Shown one piece after another: positions 1 to 8,693 of a DNA stretch of 64,000 nt. Both the position numbers and the translations under genes were made by a program. The stretch is from Denitrobaculum tricleocarpae (GTDB lineage Bacteria > Pseudomonadota > Alphaproteobacteria > Kiloniellales > Kiloniellaceae). How positions within the stretch are numbered: position 1 is the stretch's first letter; every line of letters starts with the position of its first letter. The notes below the pieces were generated by a model. That model was given only the letters and a program-made list of their open reading frames with translations. It did not search any database and was not told the DNA's origin. The stretch lies in NCBI RefSeq assembly GCF_007004665.1, contig NZ_ML660052.1, positions 62,001-126,000 of the forward strand, read 5' to 3'.

Positions 1-948
1 CAGCAGCCAATCGATGTTGAGGGTGCCTGCCAGGTTCGACTGCATCTGCGCGTAGCTGCCGGGCACCGGGAAGGGCATGGTATAGCCGGTGGCGTGCGGA
101 TTGATCACCACATCCTCCGCCGATTTCACGAAGCGCATATGCATGCCCGTGGAACCGACGATGGTGCAGCCCAGGTCCGAGCCGGGGTCGTAGAGTCCGG
201 CGCCCAGCGCAGCGCAGATCACATCGACGTAACCGAGCACCACCGGCGTCCCCTGCGGCAGGCCGGTCGAACGCGCCGCCTCGTCGCTCAGGCTGCCGTG
301 CTGCCGGGTGCCCTCGATCATTTCCGGCAACAGAGGCCGTTGCGCGCTCAGTCCGAGACTTGCGATCACCTCGTCGGAGTAGGTCCGGGTTCTGAAGTCG
401 CCATAGGTGAAGGTCCCTTCCGAAGGATCGGTCACCCGCTCGCCACAGAGTTTGTAGTAGAGCCAGTCCTTGCAGTGAAAAGCGGTGGCGGCTTTCTCCA
501 GCCTCTCCGGCTGATGACGTTTCATCCAGAGCAGCTGCGGACCCTGCTGACAGGCCGCCAGACCGGTGCCGGTGTGGGCGAAGCGTGCCCGGTCCTCCGG
601 CGATTCCCGCAGCTCATCCACGATGGATGCGGCGCGGGAATCCAGCCACAGCCAGGCCGGGCCGACCGGCGCGCCGCCGGCATCAATCAGCCAGGTCCCA
701 TCGCCCTGACCCGTAACCGCAATTCCCAGTGTGCGGTGCGTGAGTTCCGGCAGCTGCGCGGCAAGCCCCGCGATGGAATCGAGCGTATCCTGCCAGGTTC
801 GGGCGACATCCTGTTCCACCCCGCCGTCCGGCAGGCTCTCGTAACTGTTGGGCTGCGCGAAAACCGCCAGCTGCTCGCCCCTGGTCGAGAAGGCGACCGA
901 TTTAATGACGGAGGTGCCGGCATCGATGCCGATCAGGATGTCTTTCAT
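1..948 (-). CDS. FGGY-family carbohydrate/polyol kinase (EryA-like), partial
   Basis: This is the N-terminal 316 residues of an ATP-dependent sugar or polyol kinase; the C-terminal part lies beyond the left edge. I translated it from the minus strand. The N-terminus MKDILIGIDAGTSVIKSVAF is the phosphate-1 loop of the FGGY/actin-like fold, followed by GGVEQD (residues about 42-47), AVTGQGDGTWLID (about 77-89) and a WLDSRAA segment. This pattern resembles erythritol kinase (EryA) more than glycerol kinase, and the SorC regulator at the other end of the operon fits an ery-type locus. The ATG overlaps the stop of the upstream ATPase by four bases (ATGA), so translation is probably coupled. The substrate (erythritol, other tetritol or pentitol) is inferred, not shown. 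Confidence 0.88.
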   Translation of the reverse strand, partial: MKDILIGIDAGTSVIKSVAFSTRGEQLAVFAQPNSYESLPDGGVEQDVARTWQDTLDSIAGLAAQLPELTHRTLGIAVTGQGDGTWLIDAGGAPVGPAWLWLDSRAASIVDELRESPEDRARFAHTGTGLAACQQGPQLLWMKRHQPERLEKAATAFHCKDWLYYKLCGERVTDPSEGTFTYGDFRTRTYSDEVIASLGLSAQRPLLPEMIEGTRQHGSLSDEAARSTGLPQGTPVVLGYVDVICAALGAGLYDPGSDLGCTIVGSTGMHMRFVKSAEDVVINPHATGYTMPFPVPGSYAQMQSNLAGTLNIDWLL

Positions 949-2162
949 CCGACAACCTCCCTGCCATGCAGAAGCGCTCTGCCGTCGTCCTCGGCGAAGA
1001 GGTGAACGGCCCGGGGCGGAATGGAAAAAGCGACCTCGGCGCCGAGCGCGTCGTCAACGCGGCCATAACTGACCGCCACCATGGCCTGTCCCGCCGTCTC
1101 GATCACCACATGGGTCTGGTCGCCGAGCCATTGGTTCGACACCAGCAGGCCCCGGGTGTCACCTTTGCCCAGCGCCACACTGTGCGGTCGGACGCCCAGA
1201 TGTACCGATGCGCCGTCCTGAAGAGCGCTGCCGGGAGGACGGACGATTTCGCCCAGCTCCACGCTGAATCCGCTCGCGGAACCGGCCCCTTCAACCGCGA
1301 CACTCACCTGGCCGTCCTGTGCGGAGAGCTTCGCCGGAAAAACGTTCATGGGCGGTTCGCCGATAAAGGTCGCGACAAAAAGGTTCGCGGGCCGGTCCTT
1401 GAGTTCGGCGGGGCTGGCGATCTGTTGCAGCACGCCGTCTTCCATCACCGCGATCCTGTCGGCGAGGGCGTTTGCCTCGGTCTGATCGTGGGTGACGAAA
1501 ACCGACGTCAGGCCTTGCTCGATCAGGTAGCTCTTGATCCGCCCGCGCAGAACCGAGCGCAGTTGCGGCTCCAGCTGCGACATGGGTTCATCGAGCAGAT
1601 AGAGATCAGCTTTGCGGATCAGGGCACGGGCCAGGCTGGCACGCTGCTGCTGACCGCCGGAGAGCGACGAGGGATATTTGTCCAGGATAGGCCCGATTTC
1701 CAGAAGCGCCGAGATATGATCGACCTTCCGCTTGACCTCGCTCTGTTCGAGTTTCGCTGCCTTTAGGGCAAAGGCGATGTTGTCACGGACCGTCAAGGGC
1801 GGGTAGAGCGAATAACCCTCGAAGGCCATGGCGACATTGCGCTTTGCCGGCGGCAGGCTGTCGATCCGCCGTCCGGCCAGATTGATTTCCCCCCGGCTGA
1901 CGGTCTCGAAACCGGCAATCATACGCAGGGTCGAGGTCTTGCCGCAGCCGGAGGATCCCAGCAGCGCGACGATCTCGCCCTGGCCGACCTCCATGGAAAA
2001 ACTCTTCACCGCGTGGACCGCCGGATTGGCCGGGTCGCCGTAGAATTTATCGACGGCATCCAGATGAAGGGCGACCGCTGCCGGAGCGTGCGCGGGCTGT
2101 TCCGGTGCCTGGTTGGCCATGTAGGTTCCTGGGGATGATGGTTTCACGGCTTCAGGGCTCAC
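945..2162 (-). CDS. ABC transporter ATPase (MalK/GlpS-like), catalytic partner
   Basis: Cytoplasmic nucleotide-binding subunit of a carbohydrate/polyol importer, 405 aa, with a C-terminal OB-type (TOBE) regulatory region as in MalK/UgpC. Walker A GSSGCGKT is at residues 69-76, signature LSGGQ at 167-171, Walker B with D191-E192, and switch His225. The Q-loop is unusual: the expected Gln is Glu115 (AFEGYSLYPP). I chose the GTG at 2162, which overlaps the preceding stop as GTGA; an ATG at 2120 (MANQ) is an alternative that loses only a poorly conserved leader. It pairs with the next ATPase, giving a heterodimeric NBD as in rhizobial glycerol (GlpST) and polyol (Mpt) transporters. Confidence 0.9.
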   Translation of the reverse strand: MSPEAVKPSSPGTYMANQAPEQPAHAPAAVALHLDAVDKFYGDPANPAVHAVKSFSMEVGQGEIVALLGSSGCGKTSTLRMIAGFETVSRGEINLAGRRIDSLPPAKRNVAMAFEGYSLYPPLTVRDNIAFALKAAKLEQSEVKRKVDHISALLEIGPILDKYPSSLSGGQQQRASLARALIRKADLYLLDEPMSQLEPQLRSVLRGRIKSYLIEQGLTSVFVTHDQTEANALADRIAVMEDGVLQQIASPAELKDRPANLFVATFIGEPPMNVFPAKLSAQDGQVSVAVEGAGSASGFSVELGEIVRPPGSALQDGASVHLGVRPHSVALGKGDTRGLLVSNQWLGDQTHVVIETAGQAMVAVSYGRVDDALGAEVAFSIPPRAVHLFAEDDGRALLHGREVVG

Positions 2163-3271
2163 AAGGTCTGACGATTGGAGGTTTGCGGTTGAATGCGCTG
2201 TCCGCTGTCGCGCGCAAAGATCAGCAGATCAGCGGGGTAGATGCCGGCAAAGGCAGGGCCATGCTCCCGGCTGCCGGCGGCGCCTTCTTCCGGCGCCGAG
2301 GCGAAGAACTCCGTCCCGTCGGCGAGATGCAGCAGCATCACCACGCGTTCGTTCAGCGGTGTCACGGCAATCAGCTCGACCGGGAGCGCACCCTTAGTGG
2401 CTGTTTGGGAAATCGAAATGGCTTCGGGCCGGATACCGGCGTAGATCTCGCGCCCGGCGGCATGGGCGTAGCCTGGACCCAGATCGATCGGGCTGCCCGC
2501 GAGATCGGCATGTGTGCCGCCGTTCGCGGTCACGATCCTGCTGGGGATCAGATTGATGGTCGGATCACCGAAGAGCTTGGCGACCTCGATGTTGACCGGG
2601 TCGCGGTAGATGTCTTCCGGCGTGGCCACCTGCGCGAACCCGCCGTCCAGGAGCACCGCGATGCGGTCGCCAAGCGCCATGGCTTCCTTATAGTCCTGGG
2701 TTACGTAGAGTGTCGTCGACTGAAACTCCCTCAGCAGTCTGGGGAGCTCCAGGCGCATCTCGAAGCGCAGCTTGGCATCCACGTTGCGCAGCGGATCGTC
2801 CAGCAGCAGGATCTTCGGGCCCGCCACCAGCGCGCGGGCCAGGGCGGTGCGCTGCTTCTGCCCGTTCGAGAGTTCCTTGGGCCGGTGGCTCAGGACGTGA
2901 TCTATCTTCAGTAACGACGCGATATCCCGCACCTTGTCGGCGATCTGCGCGGAGGTTCCGCCCCGGGCCTGCAGGGGGCTGGCGATGTTCTCGGCCGCTT
3001 CCATATGAGGGTAGAGCGCGAAGTTCTGAAAGGCCATGCCGACGCCCCGCCGTTCGGGCGCAATCCCGATCACGGAACTGCCGCTCAAGCGGATATCCCC
3101 GTCATCGGGGTCGTAGATGCCCGATATCAGGCGCAGCAATACCGTCTTGCCGGTCCCGGACGGTCCGAAAATGACGACCGTTTCGCCTTCGTCCGCTGAG
3201 AGGGAGAGTCCCGACAGGACTTCGTCGTTCTTGAAGGACTTGCTGATGCCGTTGAGTTCAAGTGCGGTCAT
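2159..3271 (-). CDS. ABC transporter ATPase (MalK/GlpT-like), degenerate partner
   Basis: Second nucleotide-binding subunit of the same importer, 370 aa. Walker A GPSGTGKT is at residues 36-43 and the Q-loop Gln82 is present. The other catalytic positions are altered: the signature is LSNGQ (134-138), Walker B reads LLLDDP so the catalytic Glu is Asp159, and the switch His is Gln192 (YVTQD). This protein probably binds ATP but hydrolyses it poorly, while the partner ATPase supplies the active site. It is followed by an overlapping ATPase gene and preceded by the permeases with a 4 bp gap. The substrate is inferred from context only. Confidence 0.9.
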   Translation of the reverse strand: MTALELNGISKSFKNDEVLSGLSLSADEGETVVIFGPSGTGKTVLLRLISGIYDPDDGDIRLSGSSVIGIAPERRGVGMAFQNFALYPHMEAAENIASPLQARGGTSAQIADKVRDIASLLKIDHVLSHRPKELSNGQKQRTALARALVAGPKILLLDDPLRNVDAKLRFEMRLELPRLLREFQSTTLYVTQDYKEAMALGDRIAVLLDGGFAQVATPEDIYRDPVNIEVAKLFGDPTINLIPSRIVTANGGTHADLAGSPIDLGPGYAHAAGREIYAGIRPEAISISQTATKGALPVELIAVTPLNERVVMLLHLADGTEFFASAPEEGAAGSREHGPAFAGIYPADLLIFARDSGQRIQPQTSNRQTL

Positions 3272-3275
3272 GGCC

Positions 3276-4133
3276 CTATCCCTTTACCGCACCGAGGGAG
3301 AGGCCCTCAACCAGATAACGTTGCGCATAGAGCGCCAGCATCAGGGTCGGCGTGACCGAGAGCACGATGGCGGCGGCCACCTGGCCGTATTGGATGCCCG
3401 AGGCCGTCACGAAGGCCAGGGCGCCGACGGTGACCGGCTGCTTGTCGGCGGAGGCGAGGACCAGAGCGAAGACGAAGTTATTCCAGCAGAAGATAAAGGC
3501 CAGCAGGCTGGCCGCCGCGATGCCGGGCCGGGCCAGGGGAATGGCGATCTTGCGGAAGGTGGTGGCCCAGGAATGGCCGTCGATCCGGTAGGCGTTTTCG
3601 ATGTCCGGGCTGATGTCTTCGAAATAGCCACGCACGATCCAGAGAATCAGCGGCAGGGCGATCAGCTGGTAAACCCAGACCAGGCCGAGGTAGGTGTCGC
3701 TCAGCCCCAGTTCGCTGAAGTAGAGCGAAAGCGGCAGCAGCACCAGCAGCGGCGGCGCAAAGCGGAAAGACAGCAGGGTGAAGGCAATGTTCTCGCCCAG
3801 ACGGAACTTGAAACGCGCGAAGGCATAGGCCGCGGGCACGCCGAGGATGAGCGCCACCCCGACCGAGAGGCTGGAGAGTAGGACTGAATTCCAGAGATTG
3901 CGCATGAACGCGATGTCCAGATCGCCCGCAACCGTCGAGAGGCGTCCCGAAATCAGCGCGATGTAATTCTCCAGCGTCGGCGAGAAGAAAAGGCTGGGCG
4001 GAATGCGCAGGATGTCCTCGTTGGTCTGGAAGGACATCAGGAAGATCCAGAAGATCGGGAAGAGAAAGAACAGCAGGACCAGGGTCAGGAGAAAGCCCCG
4101 GAGGATGCGCTCGGCTGTGGACGTATGATGCAT
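3276..4133 (-). CDS. ABC transporter permease, MalG-like
   Basis: Inner-membrane permease of the importer, 285 aa, with six predicted hydrophobic segments beginning at about residue 13 and a MalG-type topology. The EAA loop that contacts the ATPase is recognisable near residues 200-225 (NAYRIDGHSWATTFRKIAIP). It lies 13 bp after the partner permease and 4 bp before the ATPase, all on the same strand, so it is part of one operon. Length and fold are standard for the MalFG/UgpAE family; nothing in the sequence identifies the substrate. Confidence 0.92.
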   Translation of the reverse strand: MHHTSTAERILRGFLLTLVLLFFLFPIFWIFLMSFQTNEDILRIPPSLFFSPTLENYIALISGRLSTVAGDLDIAFMRNLWNSVLLSSLSVGVALILGVPAAYAFARFKFRLGENIAFTLLSFRFAPPLLVLLPLSLYFSELGLSDTYLGLVWVYQLIALPLILWIVRGYFEDISPDIENAYRIDGHSWATTFRKIAIPLARPGIAAASLLAFIFCWNNFVFALVLASADKQPVTVGALAFVTASGIQYGQVAAAIVLSVTPTLMLALYAQRYLVEGLSLGAVKG

Positions 4134-4146
4134 AGCCTGCGCCCCT

Positions 4147-5025
4147 TTAAGCGTGGCCGTGCGCGCGTTCGCGCAGCTTCAGCCAGTGTTTGACGAAAAG
4201 ATTCGAGAGGATGTAAGTGATGACCCAGAGCACCATCAGTAGGGCCGCCGAGCGTCCCACATTGGTGTACTGGAAGAATTCCAGATAGCTCTGCACCTGA
4301 AACACCATCAGCTTGTCGCCCGGACCGCCCTGGGTCATGGCATAGATGATGTCGAACTGCTGGATCGAGTCCAGCAGGCGGAAGAGCGTCGCCGTGATGA
4401 TGTAGGGCATCAGCATGGGCAGGGTGATCCGGAAGAAGACGAAAGACCGCGGCACGCCGTCCAGTTCCGCCGCCTCGAAGGGCTGGCGCGGCAGGGATCG
4501 CAGCCCCGCAAGCAGCAGGATCATGATGAAGGGCGTATAGACCCACATATCCACCAGCACCACGGTGAAAAGGGCCGAAGAGGGCGATGAGGCCCAGCGG
4601 AAATCGTCAAACCCGATCAGGCCGATCAGGTAGCTGAGCACCCCAAAATTCGGATTGGTCATCAGCTTCCACATCAGGGCGGCGATCGCCGGCGCGGTCA
4701 TGAGCGGCAGCAGCAAAAGGATCGAGACCATGTTGTTGAAGCGCCCCGGTTTGCGTAACAGCAGGGCGATGCCAAGACCGAGCAGTAGTTCCAGCGTGAC
4801 CGTCAAAAAGGTATAGAGCAGAGAGACTTCAATGGTGTTCCAGAAGGCACTGTCCGAGAGAAAGTCGGTATAGTTCTCCAGCCCGATAAAGGCCCGCGCC
4901 TGTGGAAAGGACAGATTATAGCGCTGGGTCGAGTAGTAGACCGCTGTGCCAAAGGGAATGAGAATGCCGATGCAAACCAGCAAGGCGGGCAAACTCAACA
5001 TATAGGGTAAGGCGCGGCGGAACAC
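4147..5025 (-). CDS. ABC transporter permease, MalF/UgpA-like
   Basis: Second membrane subunit of the importer, 292 aa. It starts with a hydrophobic segment (LPYMLSLPALLVCIGILIPF) and carries an EAA loop near residues 185-210 (EAAELDGVPRSFVFFRITLP). It is the first permease after the binding-protein gene, separated from it by a 135 bp non-coding spacer with a small hairpin. That arrangement is usual where the binding protein is made in excess of the membrane parts. The start ATG at 5025 places the first membrane segment normally. Confidence 0.92.
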   Translation of the reverse strand: MFRRALPYMLSLPALLVCIGILIPFGTAVYYSTQRYNLSFPQARAFIGLENYTDFLSDSAFWNTIEVSLLYTFLTVTLELLLGLGIALLLRKPGRFNNMVSILLLLPLMTAPAIAALMWKLMTNPNFGVLSYLIGLIGFDDFRWASSPSSALFTVVLVDMWVYTPFIMILLLAGLRSLPRQPFEAAELDGVPRSFVFFRITLPMLMPYIITATLFRLLDSIQQFDIIYAMTQGGPGDKLMVFQVQSYLEFFQYTNVGRSAALLMVLWVITYILSNLFVKHWLKLRERAHGHA

Positions 5026-5160
5026 CGAAACGACCTCCGATCGATACGCGTTGTTGTTCTATCGTTTTGTCTTCGCTCGGCGAAGGAAGCGGGGAGACCT
5101 TGGGAGAGAAGATCGCCCCGCAGGGCTCCGGGCAGTCCTGCTCCGGATTCCCTTTAACCC

Positions 5161-6597
5161 CTACAGGCCAGCCGACTTGAGCTGACGGTTGACGCTTTCG
5201 GCCAGCTGATCGAGCCCTTCGTCCACCGGCACCTCGCGTGTCACCATCTTCTGCAGACCTGCGGCCCACTCGGTGGTGAGCGTCGAGAACAGCGGCTGCG
5301 GCGTGAAGTAGATCTTCGCGTCGGGCGCTGATGCCTCGTACTGTTCGATGTAGCCGGGATAGCTCTTCGCGATCCGGTCCCGGAATTCCTGATCCTTCCA
5401 GACCTTGCCGCGGACCGGATTGACGAAGTCCATCTTGCGGGCGCCGAACAGACCGTGCTCGGCGCTGGAGGCCCACTGCATGAAGTACCAGGCCGCGTCC
5501 CGCTCCTTGGAGAAGTTGGACATGGCAAGGGACCAGATCCAGACGTTGGAGGTCGGGGTCGGAGCATCGGGATTGGCCTTGAAGGAGGCGTAGGCCAGAT
5601 TACCGGCTTCCTTGTTGTCGCCGCCGTTCATGAAGTAACCCAGGATATCGGCGTCGTAGATCATGCCCGAGGCGCCTGCGCCCAGGTCGGTCCCGACCTG
5701 ATACCAGGTGTAGGTCGCCCAGTCTTTGGGTCCGGAATCCTGGATCATCTTGACCCACTGCGCTGTAAAGGCCTTGGATTCAGCAGAGTCCATGGCTGCA
5801 CGCAGCTTGCCGTCCTCCTGTTTCAGGTCCTTGCCGCCGAAGTTGGTGTAGGCGGAGAGGAAGCCCGGATGGATCGTCGCCCAGGACCGCGAGCCGCGCA
5901 CGCCGATGCCATAAGGTCCGCCGGCATCGTTGGTGATCTTGGCAGCAACCTCCATCATCTCGTTCATGTTCTGCGGCGGCGCGAGCCCCAGCTTGTCGAA
6001 GATCTTGCGGTTATAGGCAATGTTGTTCAGCTCAAAGCCCCAGGGCACACACCACTGTTTTGAGTCGGCGCCGCCGAGTTCCGCACCGGGTACACCGGAC
6101 CAGGCGGTCGAGGCGCGCAGGCCGGGCAGGACGTCGTCCCAGTCATAGGTCGGGCTGGTTTTCGCCGGATCGCTGATGAACTCGTTCATGTCGGCGATCC
6201 AACCGGCCGGCCCGTATTGCCAGGTCTGGTAGGCGCCGGTCATGAAGGCATCGTACTGGCTGGACTTGGACGAGAGCGCCGCGGTGACCTTGTCGAAATA
6301 GACATCCTCCGGGAAGATGTCATAAGTCACATCGACGCCGGTCAAAGACTTGAAGTTGTCGATGTTGGCGATCATGGCATCCGCGTAGGGATGCTTGTTC
6401 AGCAGCAGCTTGACCGATTTACCCTTGTGTTTCATCCAGTCGAAATCCGCCGCCATGGCCGCGGTCGAGGCGGAGTTCAACAGGAAGTTCGCGGTTCCGG
6501 CGGCGACACCGAGCTTGAGCGATTTTTCGATCAACTCACGGCGGCTCATTTTCCCGGCCGTGTAAGACTTAAAGAGGTCTCTTTCCCTATCGTACAT
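5161..6597 (-). CDS. Extracellular solute-binding protein (family 1), Tat-exported polyol/sugar binding protein
   Basis: Periplasmic ligand-binding subunit of the importer, 478 aa. The N-terminus contains a twin-arginine motif (MSRRELIEKSLKLG at about residues 17-30) followed by a hydrophobic stretch and an AMA-like cleavage region, which suggests Tat export in a folded state. The rest is a typical family 1 binding-protein fold (FKSLTGVDVTYDIFPEDVY, GAYQTWQYGPAGWIADMN). The long pre-RR extension (MYDRERDLFKSYTAGK) is common in rhizobial polyol binding proteins. The start follows a good GGAGGG ribosome site. The gene sits 41 bp downstream of the SorC regulator, in the same direction. Confidence 0.92.
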   Translation of the reverse strand: MYDRERDLFKSYTAGKMSRRELIEKSLKLGVAAGTANFLLNSASTAAMAADFDWMKHKGKSVKLLLNKHPYADAMIANIDNFKSLTGVDVTYDIFPEDVYFDKVTAALSSKSSQYDAFMTGAYQTWQYGPAGWIADMNEFISDPAKTSPTYDWDDVLPGLRASTAWSGVPGAELGGADSKQWCVPWGFELNNIAYNRKIFDKLGLAPPQNMNEMMEVAAKITNDAGGPYGIGVRGSRSWATIHPGFLSAYTNFGGKDLKQEDGKLRAAMDSAESKAFTAQWVKMIQDSGPKDWATYTWYQVGTDLGAGASGMIYDADILGYFMNGGDNKEAGNLAYASFKANPDAPTPTSNVWIWSLAMSNFSKERDAAWYFMQWASSAEHGLFGARKMDFVNPVRGKVWKDQEFRDRIAKSYPGYIEQYEASAPDAKIYFTPQPLFSTLTTEWAAGLQKMVTREVPVDEGLDQLAESVNRQLKSAGL

Positions 6598-6638
6598 AAC
6601 GTTCCCTCCATGTAAGTGGGGCGATTTTTCCGCCTCTG

Positions 6639-7664
6639 TTAGCTAACCTCTGCCACGCCTTTCGATTTTTCCGTTGGGGCTGGCAGTTGGCCTGCGAGCG
6701 CGCTTGCCGTGCTCTCGTTGGTGATCAGGCCCTTCAGGAATCCGCTTTTCAGGATCGAGCGGATTGCATCGGTTTTTTCCGTTCCTCCGGCCACGGCGAC
6801 CATGCGCCGATCGAGGAGTTCGTCGCGGGAGAGAGACAGCGTCCGGCTGGAGAGTTCGGTCTCTACCGCCGCGCCGGTCCGGTCGAAGAAGTGCCCGAGC
6901 AATTCTCCGCAGCCGCCCTTGCGTTTGATCTCGTTGATCTCCTTGCGCTCGATCATTCCCGTCTCCACCAGCGACGCGCCGGGTTCCGCCGTGCCGATCC
7001 CCACCAGCAGCAGGTTGGCCTGCTTGCCCAGTTCGAAGATGTCGCTGATGCCACGCTGGTTCAGCAGCACGGAACGGTCTTCAATCGAGTTTGCAAAGAA
7101 AGGAACCGGCATGACGTAGGCTTCCGCGCCGGTGCGCTCGGCCAGACGGTGGATCACGTCATGGGGGTTTGCCGCGAACTTGCGGGTCAGGCCGCCCAGC
7201 AGGGAGACGAAGCGGGTCTTTCCGGCAGAGGTTCGCGGCAGATAGTCGATACAGGCCGCCAGTGTACGGCCGTGGCCGACACCAATCAGTTGGTCTTTGT
7301 CACGTTCCAGCGCGAGCTTGAGATACTGCGCCCCCGCCATGCCCAGCGACTTCAGCGGCAGAGCAGCGCTGTCGCTCTCGCTATCGTCCAGATCTGGCAC
7401 GACCTGGCAGAATTCCAATCCGTAGCGGCTGCTCAGCTTCTCTTCCAGCTGCACGCATTCGGAGATTTCACCGTCGATGTAGACCTTGATCAGGCCCTCG
7501 CGGCTGGCGCGCGCGATCAGCCGATGGGCTTTCAGGCTGGTCAGCCCCAGACGCTTCGCAACTTCGGACTGGGTCAGGCCGCCGGCGAAGTGCAGCCAGG
7601 CCGCACGGGTGGCCGTGCTCGCTTCGCTGTCCTTGAGAGCGCCGTTTGCCGATTTGCTTGCCAT
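6639..7664 (-). CDS. SorC/DeoR-like sugar-binding transcriptional regulator (EryD-like)
   Basis: Transcription factor of 341 aa that probably represses the polyol operon until a phosphorylated intermediate binds. An N-terminal HTH (GLTQSEVAKRLGLTSLKAHRLIARA, about residues 30-54) is followed by the SorC sugar-binding domain with IGVGHGRTL, VSLLGG, LLVGIGT and the closing VAGG-x-K-x-xAI-like segment (VAVAGGTEKTDAI). An in-frame TTG lies 24 bp upstream, but the ATG at 7664 is the better start. It is the first gene of the minus-strand operon. A 14 bp palindrome lies 29 bp before the start, consistent with autoregulation. EryD is the closest named relative by architecture and context; this is inference. 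Confidence 0.88.
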   Translation of the reverse strand: MASKSANGALKDSEASTATRAAWLHFAGGLTQSEVAKRLGLTSLKAHRLIARASREGLIKVYIDGEISECVQLEEKLSSRYGLEFCQVVPDLDDSESDSAALPLKSLGMAGAQYLKLALERDKDQLIGVGHGRTLAACIDYLPRTSAGKTRFVSLLGGLTRKFAANPHDVIHRLAERTGAEAYVMPVPFFANSIEDRSVLLNQRGISDIFELGKQANLLLVGIGTAEPGASLVETGMIERKEINEIKRKGGCGELLGHFFDRTGAAVETELSSRTLSLSRDELLDRRMVAVAGGTEKTDAIRSILKSGFLKGLITNESTASALAGQLPAPTEKSKGVAEVS

Positions 7665-7692
7665 GGCCCGTTTCGAAAAAAATATCAACTAA

Positions 7693-7706
7693 TGAAAATT
7701 TTTTCA
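7693..7706. promoter_or_regulatory. Candidate SorC operator palindrome
   Basis: TGAAAATTTTTTCA has 6 bp inverted arms (TGAAAA/TTTTCA) and sits 29 bp upstream of the SorC start. The family typically binds TGAA-TTCA type palindromes, so this is the most likely autoregulatory operator for the whole operon. Confidence 0.45.
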
Positions 7707-8069
7707 TACACCCGGAAAAGAGTCAAGCGGAGTTGGGGAGCAAGCCATTGGACGATCGGCCAGGCAGTCAGGAGAACATGGCGAAACTGGGCCGGGTGAA
7801 TATCGGCGTCGTATGGGGGCGGGAGCTCTAGGCCGTCGAACGTTTTTGGATGGCCGGTTTGAGCCCAATCTGACCGCTCCGGCGCTACGCAAAATGGCAA
7901 CGCGTCGCAGCAGACCTCAAAAGACCTCCTGAACGGGCATTCCCAATTGTCGCAGACGAGTTTTCACACTGCGCGATGGTCACTGTTCCATAGCGCTTAT
8001 GTCAGGCTGACCTTTGCGCCGCGACGTGGGTGAAGGCTGAGAGTGTACAGTTTTGCCAGTGCAATCGGT
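7707..8069. other. Intergenic region without recognisable genes
   Basis: This stretch separates the SorC promoter from the end of the DUF7002-like gene. I see no credible coding sequence, RNA gene or repeat in it; it should contain the promoter of the polyol operon at its left side. Confidence 0.5.
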
Positions 8070-8693
8070 TTAAAGCGACTGAATGTCCGCCACGAATTTC
8101 AGAGCGTCCGGTATGGCGCACCGCACTGTCAATTCAACGGGGCTATGCGATGTTTTTCTGGCCGTTTTTCCAAGCATTTTCATTTCGCTTTCCCAACCGG
8201 ATCGCGACCATTCGCTGTAGGGAACAAATGTCGCTTCCCCTCGCACTGCGGGCTTCCGGCGTGCAAATCCAGTGTTAATGGGACTGAGTGCCACATAAGG
8301 CAGATACGCCTCAACGAGCCTCGCCGCATCGAAAGTAAGTATCATCTGCGGGCGCGGTGCGCATGCTGAACGTTGACGGTGCAGGCGTTCGATATCAAGC
8401 CAGAAGAAGACGCGCGAATTCAGATTGGCGTACCATTCGGCAGGCGTCATCCTGATCAGGCACTTCTCCAGAGCGGCGGGCGGCATGGGAGCCTGATCCC
8501 GAATTTCAATCCCACTGCGCAGTACTGTATGGCCGGGCCGATGATTGGCAATCAAGACTTTACGTTCATCTTCAGCATAGCCGGATAGCGCATACAAGAG
8601 TTCCGTTGGCAAAAGCCCATGGCGCTCAATGGAGTGCCAGTTCGTTTTCTCTACCAGATGGTAGACATGCTTGGGCAGCTTGAAGCTGGACAC
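8070..8693 (-). CDS. DUF7002-family protein (ADP-ribosyltransferase-like fold suspected)
   Basis: A 207 aa cytoplasmic protein. The opening VYHLVEKTNWHSIERHGLLPTELL, the IRDQAPMPPAALEKCL segment and the NSRVFFWLD motif match my memory of DUF7002. The pattern HLxxxxNWxSIxxHGLL resembles the NAD-binding start of DarT/ART-like enzymes, so an ADP-ribosyltransferase activity is possible but not shown. The start used is a GTG; an in-frame stop lies just upstream, so the protein cannot be longer. No antitoxin-like partner is visible next to it. Flanks of several hundred bases without genes and a slightly lower GC content suggest a separately acquired gene. Confidence 0.7.
   Translation of the reverse strand: MSSFKLPKHVYHLVEKTNWHSIERHGLLPTELLYALSGYAEDERKVLIANHRPGHTVLRSGIEIRDQAPMPPAALEKCLIRMTPAEWYANLNSRVFFWLDIERLHRQRSACAPRPQMILTFDAARLVEAYLPYVALSPINTGFARRKPAVRGEATFVPYSEWSRSGWESEMKMLGKTARKTSHSPVELTVRCAIPDALKFVADIQSL

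Noticed and set aside
94-1005. Long open frame on the plus strand across the kinase gene
   Set aside because: It lies antisense to the FGGY kinase, whose minus-strand translation has clear family motifs. The plus-strand frame is Arg/Gly-rich without any recognisable domain.
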